This document shows positions 7,643-17,541 of a stretch of DNA of 64,000 bases, piece after piece. Source of the stretch: Calothrix sp. PCC 6303 (lineage in GTDB: Bacteria > Cyanobacteriota > Cyanobacteriia > Cyanobacteriales > Nostocaceae); contig NC_019751.1 in the NCBI RefSeq assembly GCF_000317435.1, forward strand, positions 6,262,001 through 6,326,000, given 5' to 3'. Made by a program: the position numbers and the translations under genes. Position 1 is the stretch's first letter. Every line of letters begins with the position of its first letter. The notes beneath the pieces are model-generated. The model was not told the DNA's origin. It saw only the letters and a program-made list of their open reading frames with translations, and did not search any database.

Positions 7643-8872
7643 ATGTTATATAAGCTGCAACATTTAAAACTAATTAATTTAATTTTCATTATATTTATTG
7701 TTTCTACATTAATCATTGCTTGCGAAAGTCCGAAAGTTAATCATCTTGAAAAAAAATCCCTTAATCCAGCCTGTATTCAACAATACGACGCAAACCGCGA
7801 TTATTTCCCTGATAAAGTGACTATTACCCGCGCTCAGGGTTTTACTGTGGAATATCATAAAAACTATAAAGTGATTACAATTAATAATCCTTGGAAGGAT
7901 GCAAAAACTGGCTTTAAATATGTTTTAGTTCAATGCGGCACTCCTACACCGAAAGATATTCTAGAAAATAACAAAAATGCCCAAGTAATTACTGTCCCAG
8001 TTAATTCTGTGGTTTCCCTTTCCACAACTCATTTACCCCATTTAGCGAAACTGGGAGTTGTCGATAAATTACTTGGAGTCAGCGATACGAAAACAGTCAA
8101 TACCTCTGAGGTTGTAGAAAAAATTAAAACTGGCATTATTGCAAATGTTGGCAATAATGCCAGCGTTAATATTGAGAAAATATTAGAATTAAATCCAGAA
8201 TTAATTACAACTTATGGAACTGGAAACACCCAAATCGATAGTTATCCAAAGTTGTTAGAAGCAGCTTTAAAAGTGGCAATCAATGCCGAATATATGGAAG
8301 ATTCACCTTTGGGTAGAAGCGAATGGTTAAAATTTACGGCTTTATTCTTTAATAAAGAGAAAGAGGCAGAACAAATATTTGGGGAAGTAGAACAAAAGTA
8401 TCAACAAATAGCAACTAAGGCAAAAGCAGCAAAATCACGTCCAAGTGTGTTTGTGGGATTTAATTTTAAAGGCACTTGGTATATGCCGGGTGGTAATAGT
8501 TATACTGCCAAGTATTTAGAGGATGCAGGGGCAAACTATCTTTGGAGTAATGAAGAGTCTTCGGGAAGTTTACCTTTATCTTTTGAGGCAATTATCGAAC
8601 GGGCAACAAATGCTGATTTCTGGTTGAATCTTAGCCAAAAATGGAATTTAAAGCAAGATATTCTAGCCGAAGATAATCGATATGCTGATTTTAAAGCTGT
8701 TAAAAATGGGAATATCTATAATAATAATTTGCGGATAAATAAAGGTGGAGGAAATGACTACTGGGAAGGGGGAATTAGTAATCCTGATGCGGTTTTATCT
8801 GATTTAATTAAGATTTTTCATCCAGAGATTTTACCGCAGCATGAGTTAGTTTTTTATCGTCGTGTTCAGTAA
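7643..8872 (+). CDS. ABC transporter substrate-binding lipoprotein (BtuF/FecB-like)
   Basis: 409 residues from the ATG at 7643 (a TTG three codons earlier is also open). N-terminal signal with lipobox 'STLIIAC' makes it a lipoprotein anchored to the membrane. An unusual ~55-residue segment 'TITRAQGFTVEYHKNYKVIT' precedes the canonical class III periplasmic-binding fold: 'VVSLSTTHLPHLAKLGVVDKL', 'NIEKILELNPELITTYG', a long helix, then 'YMPGGNSYTAKYLEDAGANY'. Such proteins bind cobalamin, cobinamide or ferric siderophores. It lies 17 bases before the permease, clearly an operon pair; an element of ~180 bases separates it from the ferredoxin gene upstream. Confidence 0.85.
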   Translation: MLYKLQHLKLINLIFIIFIVSTLIIACESPKVNHLEKKSLNPACIQQYDANRDYFPDKVTITRAQGFTVEYHKNYKVITINNPWKDAKTGFKYVLVQCGTPTPKDILENNKNAQVITVPVNSVVSLSTTHLPHLAKLGVVDKLLGVSDTKTVNTSEVVEKIKTGIIANVGNNASVNIEKILELNPELITTYGTGNTQIDSYPKLLEAALKVAINAEYMEDSPLGRSEWLKFTALFFNKEKEAEQIFGEVEQKYQQIATKAKAAKSRPSVFVGFNFKGTWYMPGGNSYTAKYLEDAGANYLWSNEESSGSLPLSFEAIIERATNADFWLNLSQKWNLKQDILAEDNRYADFKAVKNGNIYNNNLRINKGGGNDYWEGGISNPDAVLSDLIKIFHPEILPQHELVFYRRVQ

Positions 8873-8889
8873 GGATTGAAAACTGTCAG

Positions 8890-9951
8890 ATGTATATTAT
8901 TAAAGATTTCTATAAGGCTTTAATTGCAAGAGAATATTTAGTTTTTGTGTTGTTGATTGGGGTATTAATTCTGGCTTTTTTGTTAGATATTGCTGTTGGT
9001 TCGGTGCAAGTCCCTATTACTGATGTTGTTAAGGTTTTATTTGGTGGGGATGCGGAAAAGATTAGTTGGACAAATATTATTTTTAAGTTTAGATTACCCA
9101 AAGCTATAACCGCTATGCTTGCTGGTGCTGCTTTGGGTGTGAGTGGATTGCAGATGCAAACTATTTTTAAAAATCCACTTGCGGGACCTTTTGTGTTAGG
9201 AATTAGTTCTGGTGCTTCCTTGGGTGTAGCTTTAGTTGTGTTGACAGCAAATGTTGTTGGTGCGGGGGCAATTTTTCAAACTTTGGGTGTTTTTGGGGAT
9301 TTAAGTTTGGTAATTGCGTCAAGTTTGGGTGCTGCTGCTGTGCTAGGGTTGGTATTACTTGTGTCGCGTCGGGTTCAAGATACAATGACGCTATTGATTT
9401 TGGGATTGTTGTTTGGATATGCCACAAGTGCGTTAGTTAGCATCTTATTACAATTTAGCGATCGCCAACAAATTCAAACATATCTGCAATGGACTTTTGG
9501 TAGCTTTGGGGGAGTGACATGGAAACAAATTCCTATTTTAGGAAGTGTAGTACTACTGGGGTTAGTAGTTGCTGCTTTGTTGTCGAAACCGTTGAATGTT
9601 TTACTGGTGGGTGAATCCTATGCTTTGACGCTGGGATTAAATTTAAAAAGAACCAGATTTTGGGTAATTACCAGCGCTTCCATTTTAGCAGGTGTAGTTA
9701 CGGCATTTTGTGGTCCGATTGCCTTTCTCGGTGTAGCAGTTCCCCATTTGTGTCGCAGTATGTTTAATAGCTACGACCATCGTATTTTAGTACCTGGGGT
9801 GATGATTATGGGGGCAATTATGGCGTTATTTGCTGATTTGATGTGTGTAGCACCGGGAAACGAAATGGTGTTACCACTTAACTCTGTAACTGCCCTAGTT
9901 GGTACACCTGTTGTTTCTTGGGTGATATTACGAAGATATTACACAAAGTAA
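8890..9951 (+). CDS. FecCD/BtuC-family ABC transporter permease
   Basis: 353 residues with about ten hydrophobic segments. Family marks: 'LPKAITAMLAGAALGVSGLQMQTIFKNPLAGPFVLGISSGASLGVA' region near residues 70-115 and the cytoplasmic coupling segment 'GPIAFLGVAVPHLCRS' near 275-290, which docks the ATPase. Forms the homodimeric channel for cobalamin or ferric-chelate import together with the binding protein just upstream. AAGGA precedes the ATG. No ATPase gene follows; the next 450 bases are a transposon relic and a tRNA. The partner ATPase must be encoded elsewhere or was lost. Confidence 0.9.
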   Translation: MYIIKDFYKALIAREYLVFVLLIGVLILAFLLDIAVGSVQVPITDVVKVLFGGDAEKISWTNIIFKFRLPKAITAMLAGAALGVSGLQMQTIFKNPLAGPFVLGISSGASLGVALVVLTANVVGAGAIFQTLGVFGDLSLVIASSLGAAAVLGLVLLVSRRVQDTMTLLILGLLFGYATSALVSILLQFSDRQQIQTYLQWTFGSFGGVTWKQIPILGSVVLLGLVVAALLSKPLNVLLVGESYALTLGLNLKRTRFWVITSASILAGVVTAFCGPIAFLGVAVPHLCRSMFNSYDHRILVPGVMIMGAIMALFADLMCVAPGNEMVLPLNSVTALVGTPVVSWVILRRYYTK

Positions 9952-9954
9952 GGT

Positions 9955-10265
9955 GAAGTACCCCATCTTGCCTTTGGCTGAAAATGGGGCTTCCAATTTC
10001 AACTAGCACAAGGACGGTTTTATTCGTCTACGGAGTTTCCCGTCTCATTCGCAATTGCCTCCACCAGCCGTCTAGCTTTTGGTCTTACACCGCGTCCACA
10101 GGCAGCAATCCCACTTCCTGAGATTGTTTGATTATTTTGTCGGCAGACTTACCTTGGAATTACAGCAATAGCTTACCAGCTGGGTTTATGTCTCTTCCCC
10201 AATCTTAGCCGAGTACCGTAGCCTCTTAGTCTTCTGGGTGGGTCGCAACCACTGTAATCTTACCA
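9955..10265 (-). pseudogene. Decayed tnpB (IS200/IS605 family) C-terminal remnant
   Basis: Read on the minus strand, 'SGSGIAACGRGVRPKARR' continuing 'LVEAIANETGNSVDE' resembles the 'ACGxG...RPKxR' tail of cyanobacterial TnpB proteins; frame-disrupting stops occur before and after it, and no zinc-finger or RuvC motif survives. At the distal end CCCCAT (9961-9966) and ATGGGG (9984-9989) can pair, as in IS605-type right ends. In functional elements the 3' end of tnpB also encodes the guide (omega) RNA, so this is what an old copy would leave behind. Identification rests on recall of the family tail and is moderate. Confidence 0.45.
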
Positions 10266-10300
10266 TTTTTCTACAATCAAATCAAATCAAATCAAATATT
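10266..10300. repeat. ATCAA pentanucleotide tandem repeat
   Basis: Four to five tandem copies of ATCAA at about 10274-10297, between the tnpB relic and tRNA-Gly. Possible slippage site; no function visible. Confidence 0.5.
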
Positions 10301-10398
10301 TTAGATGCTGGATGGAGCATCTGTTGCTATCCATCCCCAGGCAATAGAGCGGTGGGGAATTCCGCAAGTTTGGTTAAAGCTGGTTATACAAAAAATAA

Positions 10399-10469
10399 AG
10401 CGGGTGAGGGGAATCGAACCCCTATCATTAGCTTGGAAGGCTAAGGTTTTACCACTAAACTACACCCGC
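10399..10469 (-). tRNA. tRNA-Gly (UCC anticodon)
   Basis: The complementary strand reads GCGGGTGTAGTTTAGTGG..., with acceptor arm GCGGGTG/CACCCGC, D-arm, anticodon loop CTTCCAA (anticodon UCC), and T-arm AGGGGTTCGATTCCCCT. 71 nt including the discriminator base; CCA not encoded. It lies downstream of tonB on the same strand. Confidence 0.95.
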
Positions 10470-10541
10470 AGGCTTCGAGTCATAAATCATAACTACATTT
10501 TACATCATAACACCACCACATGGAAAACACAAGTATCAAAT

Positions 10542-11612
10542 TTAAGGTTGTTTGCCATTTGCTTCAATCACAATGCGAACAACCATCTGGCTTTCTGGTG
10601 GAATAATACCGTCTTTGGTGGAACCCGGTGTAAATCTGGCATTTCTGAAAATTTGGTTGACAATTTCTAAATATTTGTTGCTACTTGCTTTTGGATCTTG
10701 ATTTTTAGGAATATTTGCGGCAACGAAGCTACCTTTATCACTAACCGACAAAATTACGTTGAATTCAATGGGTTGAACGTTGGATGCTTCTATGGAAATT
10801 CCATCTACACCACTAATGATTTGAGGTAGTTTATCAAGTAAATTAAATCGAATTATTTTATTTTGGTCGGCATTTGTTAGTAATTTGAAACTAGCCGTAA
10901 AAGTTTGGGGAAGAATTGGAGGTGTGGTGGGACTGGGGGAAAAGCTGGGGGTGAAGTCTGGTAATGGTGTTTCTTTGCCTGTAGTAATATCACCTGGTTG
11001 TTCTGGATATGTTGGTGTAAATGTTGGGGTTGGGGTTGGAGTTGGGGTTGGGGTTGGAGTTGGGGTTGGGGTTGGAGTTGGGGTTGGGGTTGGGGTTGGA
11101 GTTGGTGTGGAAGTTGGTGTGGAAGTTGGTGTGGAAGTTGGTGTGGAAGTTGGTGTGAAAGTTGGGGTTGGTGTGAAAGTTGGGGTTGGTTTCGGAGGAA
11201 TCAGAGGTTGTTTCTGTACAGGTTGAATTACGATTTTTGGAGGTTTTGTTTTAGGGATTGGTTTAGGTTTGGTTGCTATTAAAGGGGGAAAATTGCGTTT
11301 TTTTATAGTTGGTTTAGGTGCGTAGCCAAAGTTTATACCTTCTCCATCCGATTGCGCGGAGTTTACTTGAGATTTAGACGGGAGTGTAGTGACTTTTGGA
11401 GGAGTTTCTAAAATCTCAATGGGAATAGGATTATTTGATTGCTGACGCGGAATAGAATTTGACTTTGGTTGTGAACTGTAAAAAATCTGCGCGGCAAGAA
11501 CATGTAGTGAGAAAGAGAACACACCCAAAGATGCCCACAGAAAAGGTGGATCTGTATGTCGTCGTAATATTTTGACTGGAGTTGGTGTTTGATCGGCAAC
11601 TGATTGTTTCAT
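10542..11612 (-). CDS. tonB: TonB-like energy transducer with long Pro-Thr linker
   Basis: 356 residues. A single N-terminal membrane helix (~24-46) carries the TonB hallmark Ser-x3-His (S33, H37), which contacts ExbB/ExbD. A periplasmic linker starts with 'SKSQVNSAQ'-type sequence and Lys-Pro pairs, then contains about 25 Pro-Thr dipeptides (residues ~140-200). The C-terminal ~110 residues ('[19 protein letters not shown]', '[19 protein letters not shown]', '[11 protein letters not shown]') fit a TonB C-terminal domain, which grips receptor TonB boxes. Function: couples proton motive force to outer-membrane receptors such as the one at 4248. It starts 46 bases after the cyaC stop on the same strand. 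ExbBD are not in the window. Confidence 0.8.
   Translation of the reverse strand: MKQSVADQTPTPVKILRRHTDPPFLWASLGVFSFSLHVLAAQIFYSSQPKSNSIPRQQSNNPIPIEILETPPKVTTLPSKSQVNSAQSDGEGINFGYAPKPTIKKRNFPPLIATKPKPIPKTKPPKIVIQPVQKQPLIPPKPTPTFTPTPTFTPTSTPTSTPTSTPTSTPTPTPTPTPTPTPTPTPTPTPTPTPTPTFTPTYPEQPGDITTGKETPLPDFTPSFSPSPTTPPILPQTFTASFKLLTNADQNKIIRFNLLDKLPQIISGVDGISIEASNVQPIEFNVILSVSDKGSFVAANIPKNQDPKASSNKYLEIVNQIFRNARFTPGSTKDGIIPPESQMVVRIVIEANGKQP
11018..11195. repeat. Hexa-/dodecanucleotide tandem repeat in tonB
   Basis: GTTGGGGTTGGA-type units (11029-11105) followed by GTTGGTGTGGAA units (11100-11160) on the plus strand, encoding (Pro-Thr)n on the minus strand. Unit boundaries are exact multiples of 6, so copy-number change keeps the frame and only alters linker length. 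Confidence 0.85.
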
Positions 11613-11658
11613 AAATCATTAGTTCAAGGTGTAATGCTAGTTCACACCAACTGCCATT

Positions 11659-14600
11659 TTAACGATTTACGGCGATTTCTGGCGCAACAACAAAAGTTAA
11701 AACTGTTTCATCAACTCCCTTAAGTTCAAGTGAACTACCTTTAGTAATTTCTTCATCTTGGAGGTAATCGGCTACTGCTGCCGAGGCTAAAATTGTACCA
11801 GGGCTAGCGGCTTGCTGCAAGCGAGCGGCAATGTTAACACTGGGACCAATTGCTGTGTAGTCAGCGCGTTCGGCACTACCAAACATTCCCACAACTGCTG
11901 TACCTTGGTGGATTCCACAACGGAACTGCACCCCACTTATTCCTTGACTATCAAATATACCTTGTTCGCACCAACGTTGGTTTAGTTGTTCAAGCGATCG
12001 CAACATGGCTCTAGCGGTATTAATTGCGCGTCTAACTTGCTCGTTGGGGGTAAGTTCTTCGGGAGCACCAAATAGGGCTAAAATCGCGTCTCCCATGAAT
12101 TTATCCACGGTACCACCATTACTAAATACGGCTCTAGTCATGGCTTCGAGGTATTCATTTAGCAGTTCAGCAACTTTACGCGATCGCAGTGTGTTAGAAA
12201 GCTGGGTAAAACCAACGATATCACTAAATAAAACAGTAATTAAACGGGGTTCTGGACGTAGGTCTAATACTAAATCACCTACAGCAGCTTTTTGTACCAA
12301 TCCTGGGGGTAAAAATCTCTGAAGTACCGATTCAGTTAAGTATGTATTTAACTCCAATACCCGCCGCTCGTTTGCTTTCAATGCCAGTAAATTACGAACC
12401 TCTGCTAGTAATTCCCGATCATTAAATGGTTTAGCTAGGTATGCATCAGCACCCAACTCAGTCCCAGCAATTCGAGTTTCTTCATCGATTTTCGCTGTCA
12501 GTAAGATAATGGGTATTCCCTTCAACTTACTTTCTTTGCGAATCATCTCAATCATTTCCAAACCTGTCACCAATGGCATCATTAAATCGGTGACAATTAA
12601 ACTGGGTACAAACTTTTCAGCGATGCGGAAACCTTCAGCACCGTTACGAGCTAAATATACTTGGTATCCATGGGTGTGGAGAATTCCCGATACATAACCC
12701 CGTAAATCTGGATTATCATCAACCACCAAGATAGAGTGTCCAGCGGTGTTTTCTCCCCCTTGAGATTCTAATATCAATGGCTCATCACCAACAGTTTCTA
12801 GCAATTCCAAATCGGCTAATTCTACACTGGCACGACTGAGATTAATTTCAGCAGTAGTTTCTAACACCTGTTGTTCCGGTAAGTGTGTACTACCAGGAGG
12901 CAGTGAGATGGTAAAAGTTGTTCCTTGACCATATACCGATTCAACAGAAACTTGACCACCATGTATTTCTACAAGTTCCTTCACCAAAGCTAATCCTAAA
13001 CCACTACCCTCATAGGAACGGTTTTCAGAACCCTCAGCTTGACGGAAGCGTTCAAATAAGTAGGGAATTTGTTCTGCGGCAATGCCAATACCTGTATCTC
13101 TGACTTTGAGAATACAATTTCCCATATCTTTTTGTAGAGTAACAGTAATACTACCGTCCTCTGGTGTAAACTTCATGGCATTGGATAGGAGATTGTAAAT
13201 CACCTTATCAAATTTTTCCAAATCTAAATACACAGTTGGACATGGAGCTAAATTGGCAATTAGTTTTAGCCCTTTTTTCTCACAGTAGTGACGGAAAGAG
13301 TCGATAATTTGGCTGGTGAAATCTACCAAATCACAGGGACGGAAACTAGGCTGCATTCTCCCAGCATCCAGACGTTGTAAATCGAGTAATTGGTTAACTA
13401 GACGTAACAATCGGCGAGAATTCCGGAGTGCGATCGCGCTTTGCTCAAAACTCAAGCCTGCTTTTGTTGCCACCGCTGATTCCAAGGGACCTTGAATCAA
13501 AGTAATTGGTGTTCGGAATTCATGGGAAATATTCTGGAAAAATTCGGTTTTCTGCCTATCTAAGGTGATTAATCGCTCGGCTTGATCACGGGTTTTTTGA
13601 TACAAACGCGACTGTTGCACGGCAATTGCGGCTTGAGATGCCACGGCTTTAGCTAACTCTACCTCCGATGGTAGCCATTTCCTAGCTTTGCCAGCCTCCC
13701 GTAGGGTAATACTACCAATACTCTTACCATCCGCTAATAGTGGCACCACCATCAACGAGCGACTAGTACCCCGCAATGGTAAATCAATATGCTCCAACTC
13801 CCATGGCAAATTAAAATCATTCATATCCACAACCAAAACAGGTTCGTGGGTGCGTAGCATTTCTTGGAGTAGGGGATTTCCTTTAATAGGTGCCAAAGAC
13901 TGGGGTAATTCTTGATTGTTTTTGTTACTATTTATACTTTTTATTTCAATATTTTCTAAATGTATTTCGGTATAGTCAGAGCCATCATATAAACCGACAC
14001 ATTGGACATATTGATCCTCCTCAGTCCACAGTGATAGTACACAACCATCAACCTGTAAGGCTTGTCCCAGTTGCTGAGTAATCGCCGCAAAAATATCTTG
14101 AGGATCAAGACTAGAACGAATTGCATTTGTAATGGTGTTAATTAGGCTCTCGCGTTTGGCAAGCGATCGCACTTGTTCTAAAGCGTAAGCCTGGGATAAA
14201 GCCAGTGCCGCCTGATCCGCCACCATCTCTGTCAATTTGACCTCATCATCGCTCCAGAAACGTGTAACTCCACTTTGGTGCAACGCCAACACCGCCATCA
14301 ATTCTCCTCTAAAAATTAGCGGTACTACCAAGCTAGAACAAATTTCAGCTGCGGCAAAGGTTGCTGAACGTTCTTGGAGTTCATTTGTATCACCTTGGAT
14401 TCGCTGATCGTGAGCAATATCATTAATAACTTGAACTTCCCGCGTTTCCCAAATTGTATGTGCTAACAACGACGTTGAAGAAACAACAGAAAGCTGAGGT
14501 GATTGCTGAGTTTCTAGAGCATTTTCCAGTATCGCCTTTTGATAAATGAATCCCTCATCTACCAACTGCCCATCCTGAAATGGTCGTAATAAGCACACAT

Positions 14601-15135
14601 CAACTTCCAACATAAGCCCGACAGTATCGACAATTATCTGTAAAATTTGCCGATAGTCTAAGGTACTACGAATTGTATTTGTAACTGTATTGAGAATTGA
14701 TTCTTGCCGCAGAGTGCGAGTTAACTCGCGGGTACGTGCCTTAAGAACATTATGGGTATCCAAAGCCTGCCGAACTACAGCCTTTAAGTCTTCCGCTTCC
14801 CAAGGCTTAGTTACATATTTAAATACTTTACCTGCATTAATAGCTTCTACCAAATCTTCGATATCGGTATAGCCAGTTAAAATAATCCGAATAATATCTG
14901 GATATTTGGTTGCCGTCATACTCAAAAATTCTGTACCGCTCATCATCGGCATCCGCTGATCGGAGATGATTACAGAAACATCTCCTTCTTCTGCCAACAA
15001 ATCTAACGCGGCAAGACCAGAATTTGCCCTCAATACCTGGTATTCACGATAAAAGGTACGATAAAGCAAGTCGAGATTGTCGGGTTCATCATCAACAACC
15101 AAAATTTTAGGCTTACTGTTTGCTGGGGATTTCAT
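11659..15135 (-). CDS. cyaC: CyaC-type hybrid sensor kinase / adenylate cyclase
   Basis: 1158 residues, almost the length of Anabaena CyaC. Domains in order: receiver 1 (~9-130, acceptor D59 in 'IISDQRMP'), GAF 1 (~150-315), GAF 2 (~330-510), HisKA with 'FFQNISHEFRTPITLIQGP' (H ~545), HATPase ('NAMKFTPEDGSITV', 'GIGIAAEQIPYLFERF', 'GSGLGLALVKELV'), receiver 2 (~800-920, 'LIVTDLMMPLVTG'), and a class III cyclase (~960-1150) with metal-binding 'TVLFSDIVGFTQLS' and 'DKFMGDAILALFG' and substrate segment 'ADYTAIGPSVNIAARL'. All catalytic marks look intact. In Anabaena and Arthrospira this protein makes most cellular cAMP, activated by phosphorelay from the kinase to the receivers. Monocistronic or co-transcribed with tonB downstream (46-base gap). 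Confidence 0.93.
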   Translation of the reverse strand: MKSPANSKPKILVVDDEPDNLDLLYRTFYREYQVLRANSGLAALDLLAEEGDVSVIISDQRMPMMSGTEFLSMTATKYPDIIRIILTGYTDIEDLVEAINAGKVFKYVTKPWEAEDLKAVVRQALDTHNVLKARTRELTRTLRQESILNTVTNTIRSTLDYRQILQIIVDTVGLMLEVDVCLLRPFQDGQLVDEGFIYQKAILENALETQQSPQLSVVSSTSLLAHTIWETREVQVINDIAHDQRIQGDTNELQERSATFAAAEICSSLVVPLIFRGELMAVLALHQSGVTRFWSDDEVKLTEMVADQAALALSQAYALEQVRSLAKRESLINTITNAIRSSLDPQDIFAAITQQLGQALQVDGCVLSLWTEEDQYVQCVGLYDGSDYTEIHLENIEIKSINSNKNNQELPQSLAPIKGNPLLQEMLRTHEPVLVVDMNDFNLPWELEHIDLPLRGTSRSLMVVPLLADGKSIGSITLREAGKARKWLPSEVELAKAVASQAAIAVQQSRLYQKTRDQAERLITLDRQKTEFFQNISHEFRTPITLIQGPLESAVATKAGLSFEQSAIALRNSRRLLRLVNQLLDLQRLDAGRMQPSFRPCDLVDFTSQIIDSFRHYCEKKGLKLIANLAPCPTVYLDLEKFDKVIYNLLSNAMKFTPEDGSITVTLQKDMGNCILKVRDTGIGIAAEQIPYLFERFRQAEGSENRSYEGSGLGLALVKELVEIHGGQVSVESVYGQGTTFTISLPPGSTHLPEQQVLETTAEINLSRASVELADLELLETVGDEPLILESQGGENTAGHSILVVDDNPDLRGYVSGILHTHGYQVYLARNGAEGFRIAEKFVPSLIVTDLMMPLVTGLEMIEMIRKESKLKGIPIILLTAKIDEETRIAGTELGADAYLAKPFNDRELLAEVRNLLALKANERRVLELNTYLTESVLQRFLPPGLVQKAAVGDLVLDLRPEPRLITVLFSDIVGFTQLSNTLRSRKVAELLNEYLEAMTRAVFSNGGTVDKFMGDAILALFGAPEELTPNEQVRRAINTARAMLRSLEQLNQRWCEQGIFDSQGISGVQFRCGIHQGTAVVGMFGSAERADYTAIGPSVNIAARLQQAASPGTILASAAVADYLQDEEITKGSSLELKGVDETVLTFVVAPEIAVNR

Positions 15136-15994
15136 GCACCGCTTTCCTGCTGCAATGACAATTGGATAAAAAACAAACCGATCGGCTTAGGGTGAGATTG
15201 AGTCAGGTAATAGCAGAGCATTTCGACTCCATAGGCGATTTTCCTAAATAACTTCTGAGCCAAAAAGAGTATTGGTTCACAAATGTTTACCTCAATAACT
15301 GACGCTGATACGCCATTAACTATTTGTATGGCACCTCCAAAATAAATCAATGGTAGGATGCGAACGACTCACGTCGCGCAAGCTTCGCATATGATTCATC
15401 GGCATTGACAAAATTTGCTCTGACCTCCACTAAGTAAATATCGATCGTCCAACTAAGTCTTCAACCTCCATCGAAAACAGAAACCAGGTTGAAGGTGCAT
15501 ATTAATTTTTCCCATCGCAGTCCCAACACTAACATCTGTAAGCAAATTTTCTTGATTAAAGTCATTTTTCAGTAAAAATATCATAAGTCAGCATATTTTA
15601 AAGTCAGTATACTATTAGACAATAGTCACACTACTAATCTAGCAATTCAAGTCAAGATTGTAGTTTCAATCTTGGCAACTTGGGTTAACATACTGTGATA
15701 AGTTCAGTAATTTAAGCTAGTGCTAACTTCACAGAGCTTAAATATTTAAACTACACATCTTGTCTAAAATCCGGGCAAATGAGGTTCGTTTTTCCGGTAA
15801 GATGATACTGAATATATCCGCAATTATACGGTTGAATATATCTCACTGATCTCCCACAAAACTTGAATTAAAAGCTATCTACCGTTGGTGACTAACTAAA
15901 ACTGTGTAGCTACTATTGCATAATCAAGCAAGAGAAATCAGTGGAGATATTAGCCAAGTTTTCTTTGTTGTGTAGACTCAATTACTAATTAACT
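15136..15994. other. Intergenic region between cyaC and the GNAT gene
   Basis: Divergent promoters of cyaC (minus) and the GNAT gene (plus) must lie here. A 72-codon frame on the minus strand (15132-15350) overlaps the cyaC start codon by ATGA, a coupling-like arrangement, but its composition and lack of similarity to anything I know make it doubtful. AT-rich with no clear hairpins otherwise. Confidence 0.4.
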
Positions 15995-16606
15995 TTGACA
16001 TCCTGGTTTTCTGAACACCCTCATCAACCCCCAAGCAACTCTGACACCGAAAAAACTACCTGTCAGCTGTCGATTCGTGTTGCTACTCCAGATGACTTAG
16101 GTCTAGTTGCTCAAATTATCGCCGAAAGCTTTCATAGCCAAAATGGATTTTGGGGCTGGCTTTTTCCCCTGCTACGTATAGGAATTCAAGAAGATCTAAA
16201 ACACCGTTTGGCAACAGCTTCACCCCATCATGTTTGTTTAGTTGCCATTGACAATACAGATGGGGCTGATAACATAGTCGGTACCGTTGAATTAGGAGTG
16301 CGATTTAGTGATAGTTGGACTCGTGTTGGTAAAAGCTTTCCATACCTTTCTAATTTGGCTGTTCTGCCTCAGCATCGACGACAAGGTGCGGCATCTAAGC
16401 TGTTAAAACGGGGTGAAAAATTTATCCGGGAATGGGGCTTTGTGGATGTTTATCTTCATGTATTGGAAGAAAATCATCAAGCTCGGCAGTTATATTTAAA
16501 GTTGGGATACCGAGTGCATCTCATTGAAAATAATTGGAGTAATTTTTTGTTTAAGCGATCGCGTCAAATTTTTTTACATAAGCAAATATCGACGGATCAA
16601 AAATAG
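15995..16606 (+). CDS. GNAT family N-acetyltransferase
   Basis: 203 residues using a TTG start; no ATG is available anywhere in the frame, so a non-ATG start (this TTG or a later GTG such as at residue ~29) must be used. The GNAT fold spans ~26-190: 'SIRVATPDDLGLVAQIIAESF', a central beta-4 'YLSNLAVLPQHRRQGAASKLL' with the acetyl-CoA pyrophosphate loop QxxRxxG/A, and 'VYLHVLEENHQARQLYLKLGYRV', the classic NxxAxxLYxxxGF motif. Transfers acetyl from acetyl-CoA to an amine; the acceptor (small molecule or protein such as RimI-type targets) is unknown. Stands alone. Confidence 0.85.
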   Translation: MTSWFSEHPHQPPSNSDTEKTTCQLSIRVATPDDLGLVAQIIAESFHSQNGFWGWLFPLLRIGIQEDLKHRLATASPHHVCLVAIDNTDGADNIVGTVELGVRFSDSWTRVGKSFPYLSNLAVLPQHRRQGAASKLLKRGEKFIREWGFVDVYLHVLEENHQARQLYLKLGYRVHLIENNWSNFLFKRSRQIFLHKQISTDQK

Positions 16607-17541
16607 GAAAGTAAACTTTAGCTGCCTATTTCCAAATTAATTCCCGTAATATAACTTTACAAAAAAGCTACTACCACGTTACCATGCTGTAACTCGCTTG
16701 CCCTAAAAGTCAGCGGTAGCCCAAAATATTTGCATTCATTCTAAGTAAAGCAAGGCTTTTTTAAACCTTGCGATCGCTAAAATTGATAAATTAATTATAG
16801 ATTTTCAAACGTTGAAACCCTTGCATACGCCCACCATCACAATCTTCGTAAATCCCCCGAAATCGACACCGTTTTTTGTCTCCGCTGATTAACGGGGATT
16901 TTATAAAGAGATTTGCCCCCTTAGTAAGATGATTGGGGGATAAAAAGCCTGTGAGGCAGATGGTAGTCACTTTCACAGAGGAAAGGTTAGGGTGTTTTTT
17001 TGTAACTCACGAAGTTAAAATCTGCTGTATATAACGGGCAGGGAGTATATAAAAGTAATAATTTATGCCCACTCACCAAGAAATACAGTAAAGTCGAGAT
17101 TTTTTCCCTTTTCCAGCAATTTATCTATGTAATTAGATAGAAATCTCCATTTTTGTTCATAAATTCCTTTCATTCTTAACAAAGAATCCATAATCAATAT
17201 GATATACGTAAATATACTTTGATCAATTGAAAATAGCTCAAAATACCTCACAAGATCTTTGTATTAAAAATCTTACACTTTATAAAAGCTTTAAGAAAAT
17301 ACACTGATTTCAGCAGACAATGTTAAATAGATCAAATAAAATGGGATCACTCAGACAATAGATGAGTAAACTTCGTTCTCGTTTGTATCTTAGCTAAACT
17401 ACGTTGTTAGACTCTTGACTACAAAAAAAATCAAAATCCAAATCTAAAAAACTACTGCTATTTAAGTTTACATTGACTACTTAATACATTAAATATTTGA
17501 GAACAAATGGATAGCGAAAAAAAGGACGCTATCAAACAAAT
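16607..17541. other. Long intergenic region
   Basis: Contains an inverted repeat GCAAGG...CCTTGC with a T-run (16752-16772) that could terminate the GNAT transcript, a copy of the AAAATCTGCTGTAT end found in the 7417-7595 element (near 17015-17030), and AT-rich DNA up to the next gene. Short frames at 16791-16976 and 17063-17251 (minus) look like chance. Confidence 0.45.

Noticed and set aside
10885-11282. Plus-strand Gly-Val or Trp-Gly repetitive frames
   Set aside because: Translations of the hexanucleotide repeat opposite tonB; the (Pro-Thr)n reading on the minus strand is supported by both flanking domains.
15132-15350. 72-codon minus-strand frame overlapping the cyaC start (ATGA)
   Set aside because: The 4-base overlap looks like coupling, but the peptide resembles nothing and has no ribosome-binding site of note; left as doubtful within the spacer entry.
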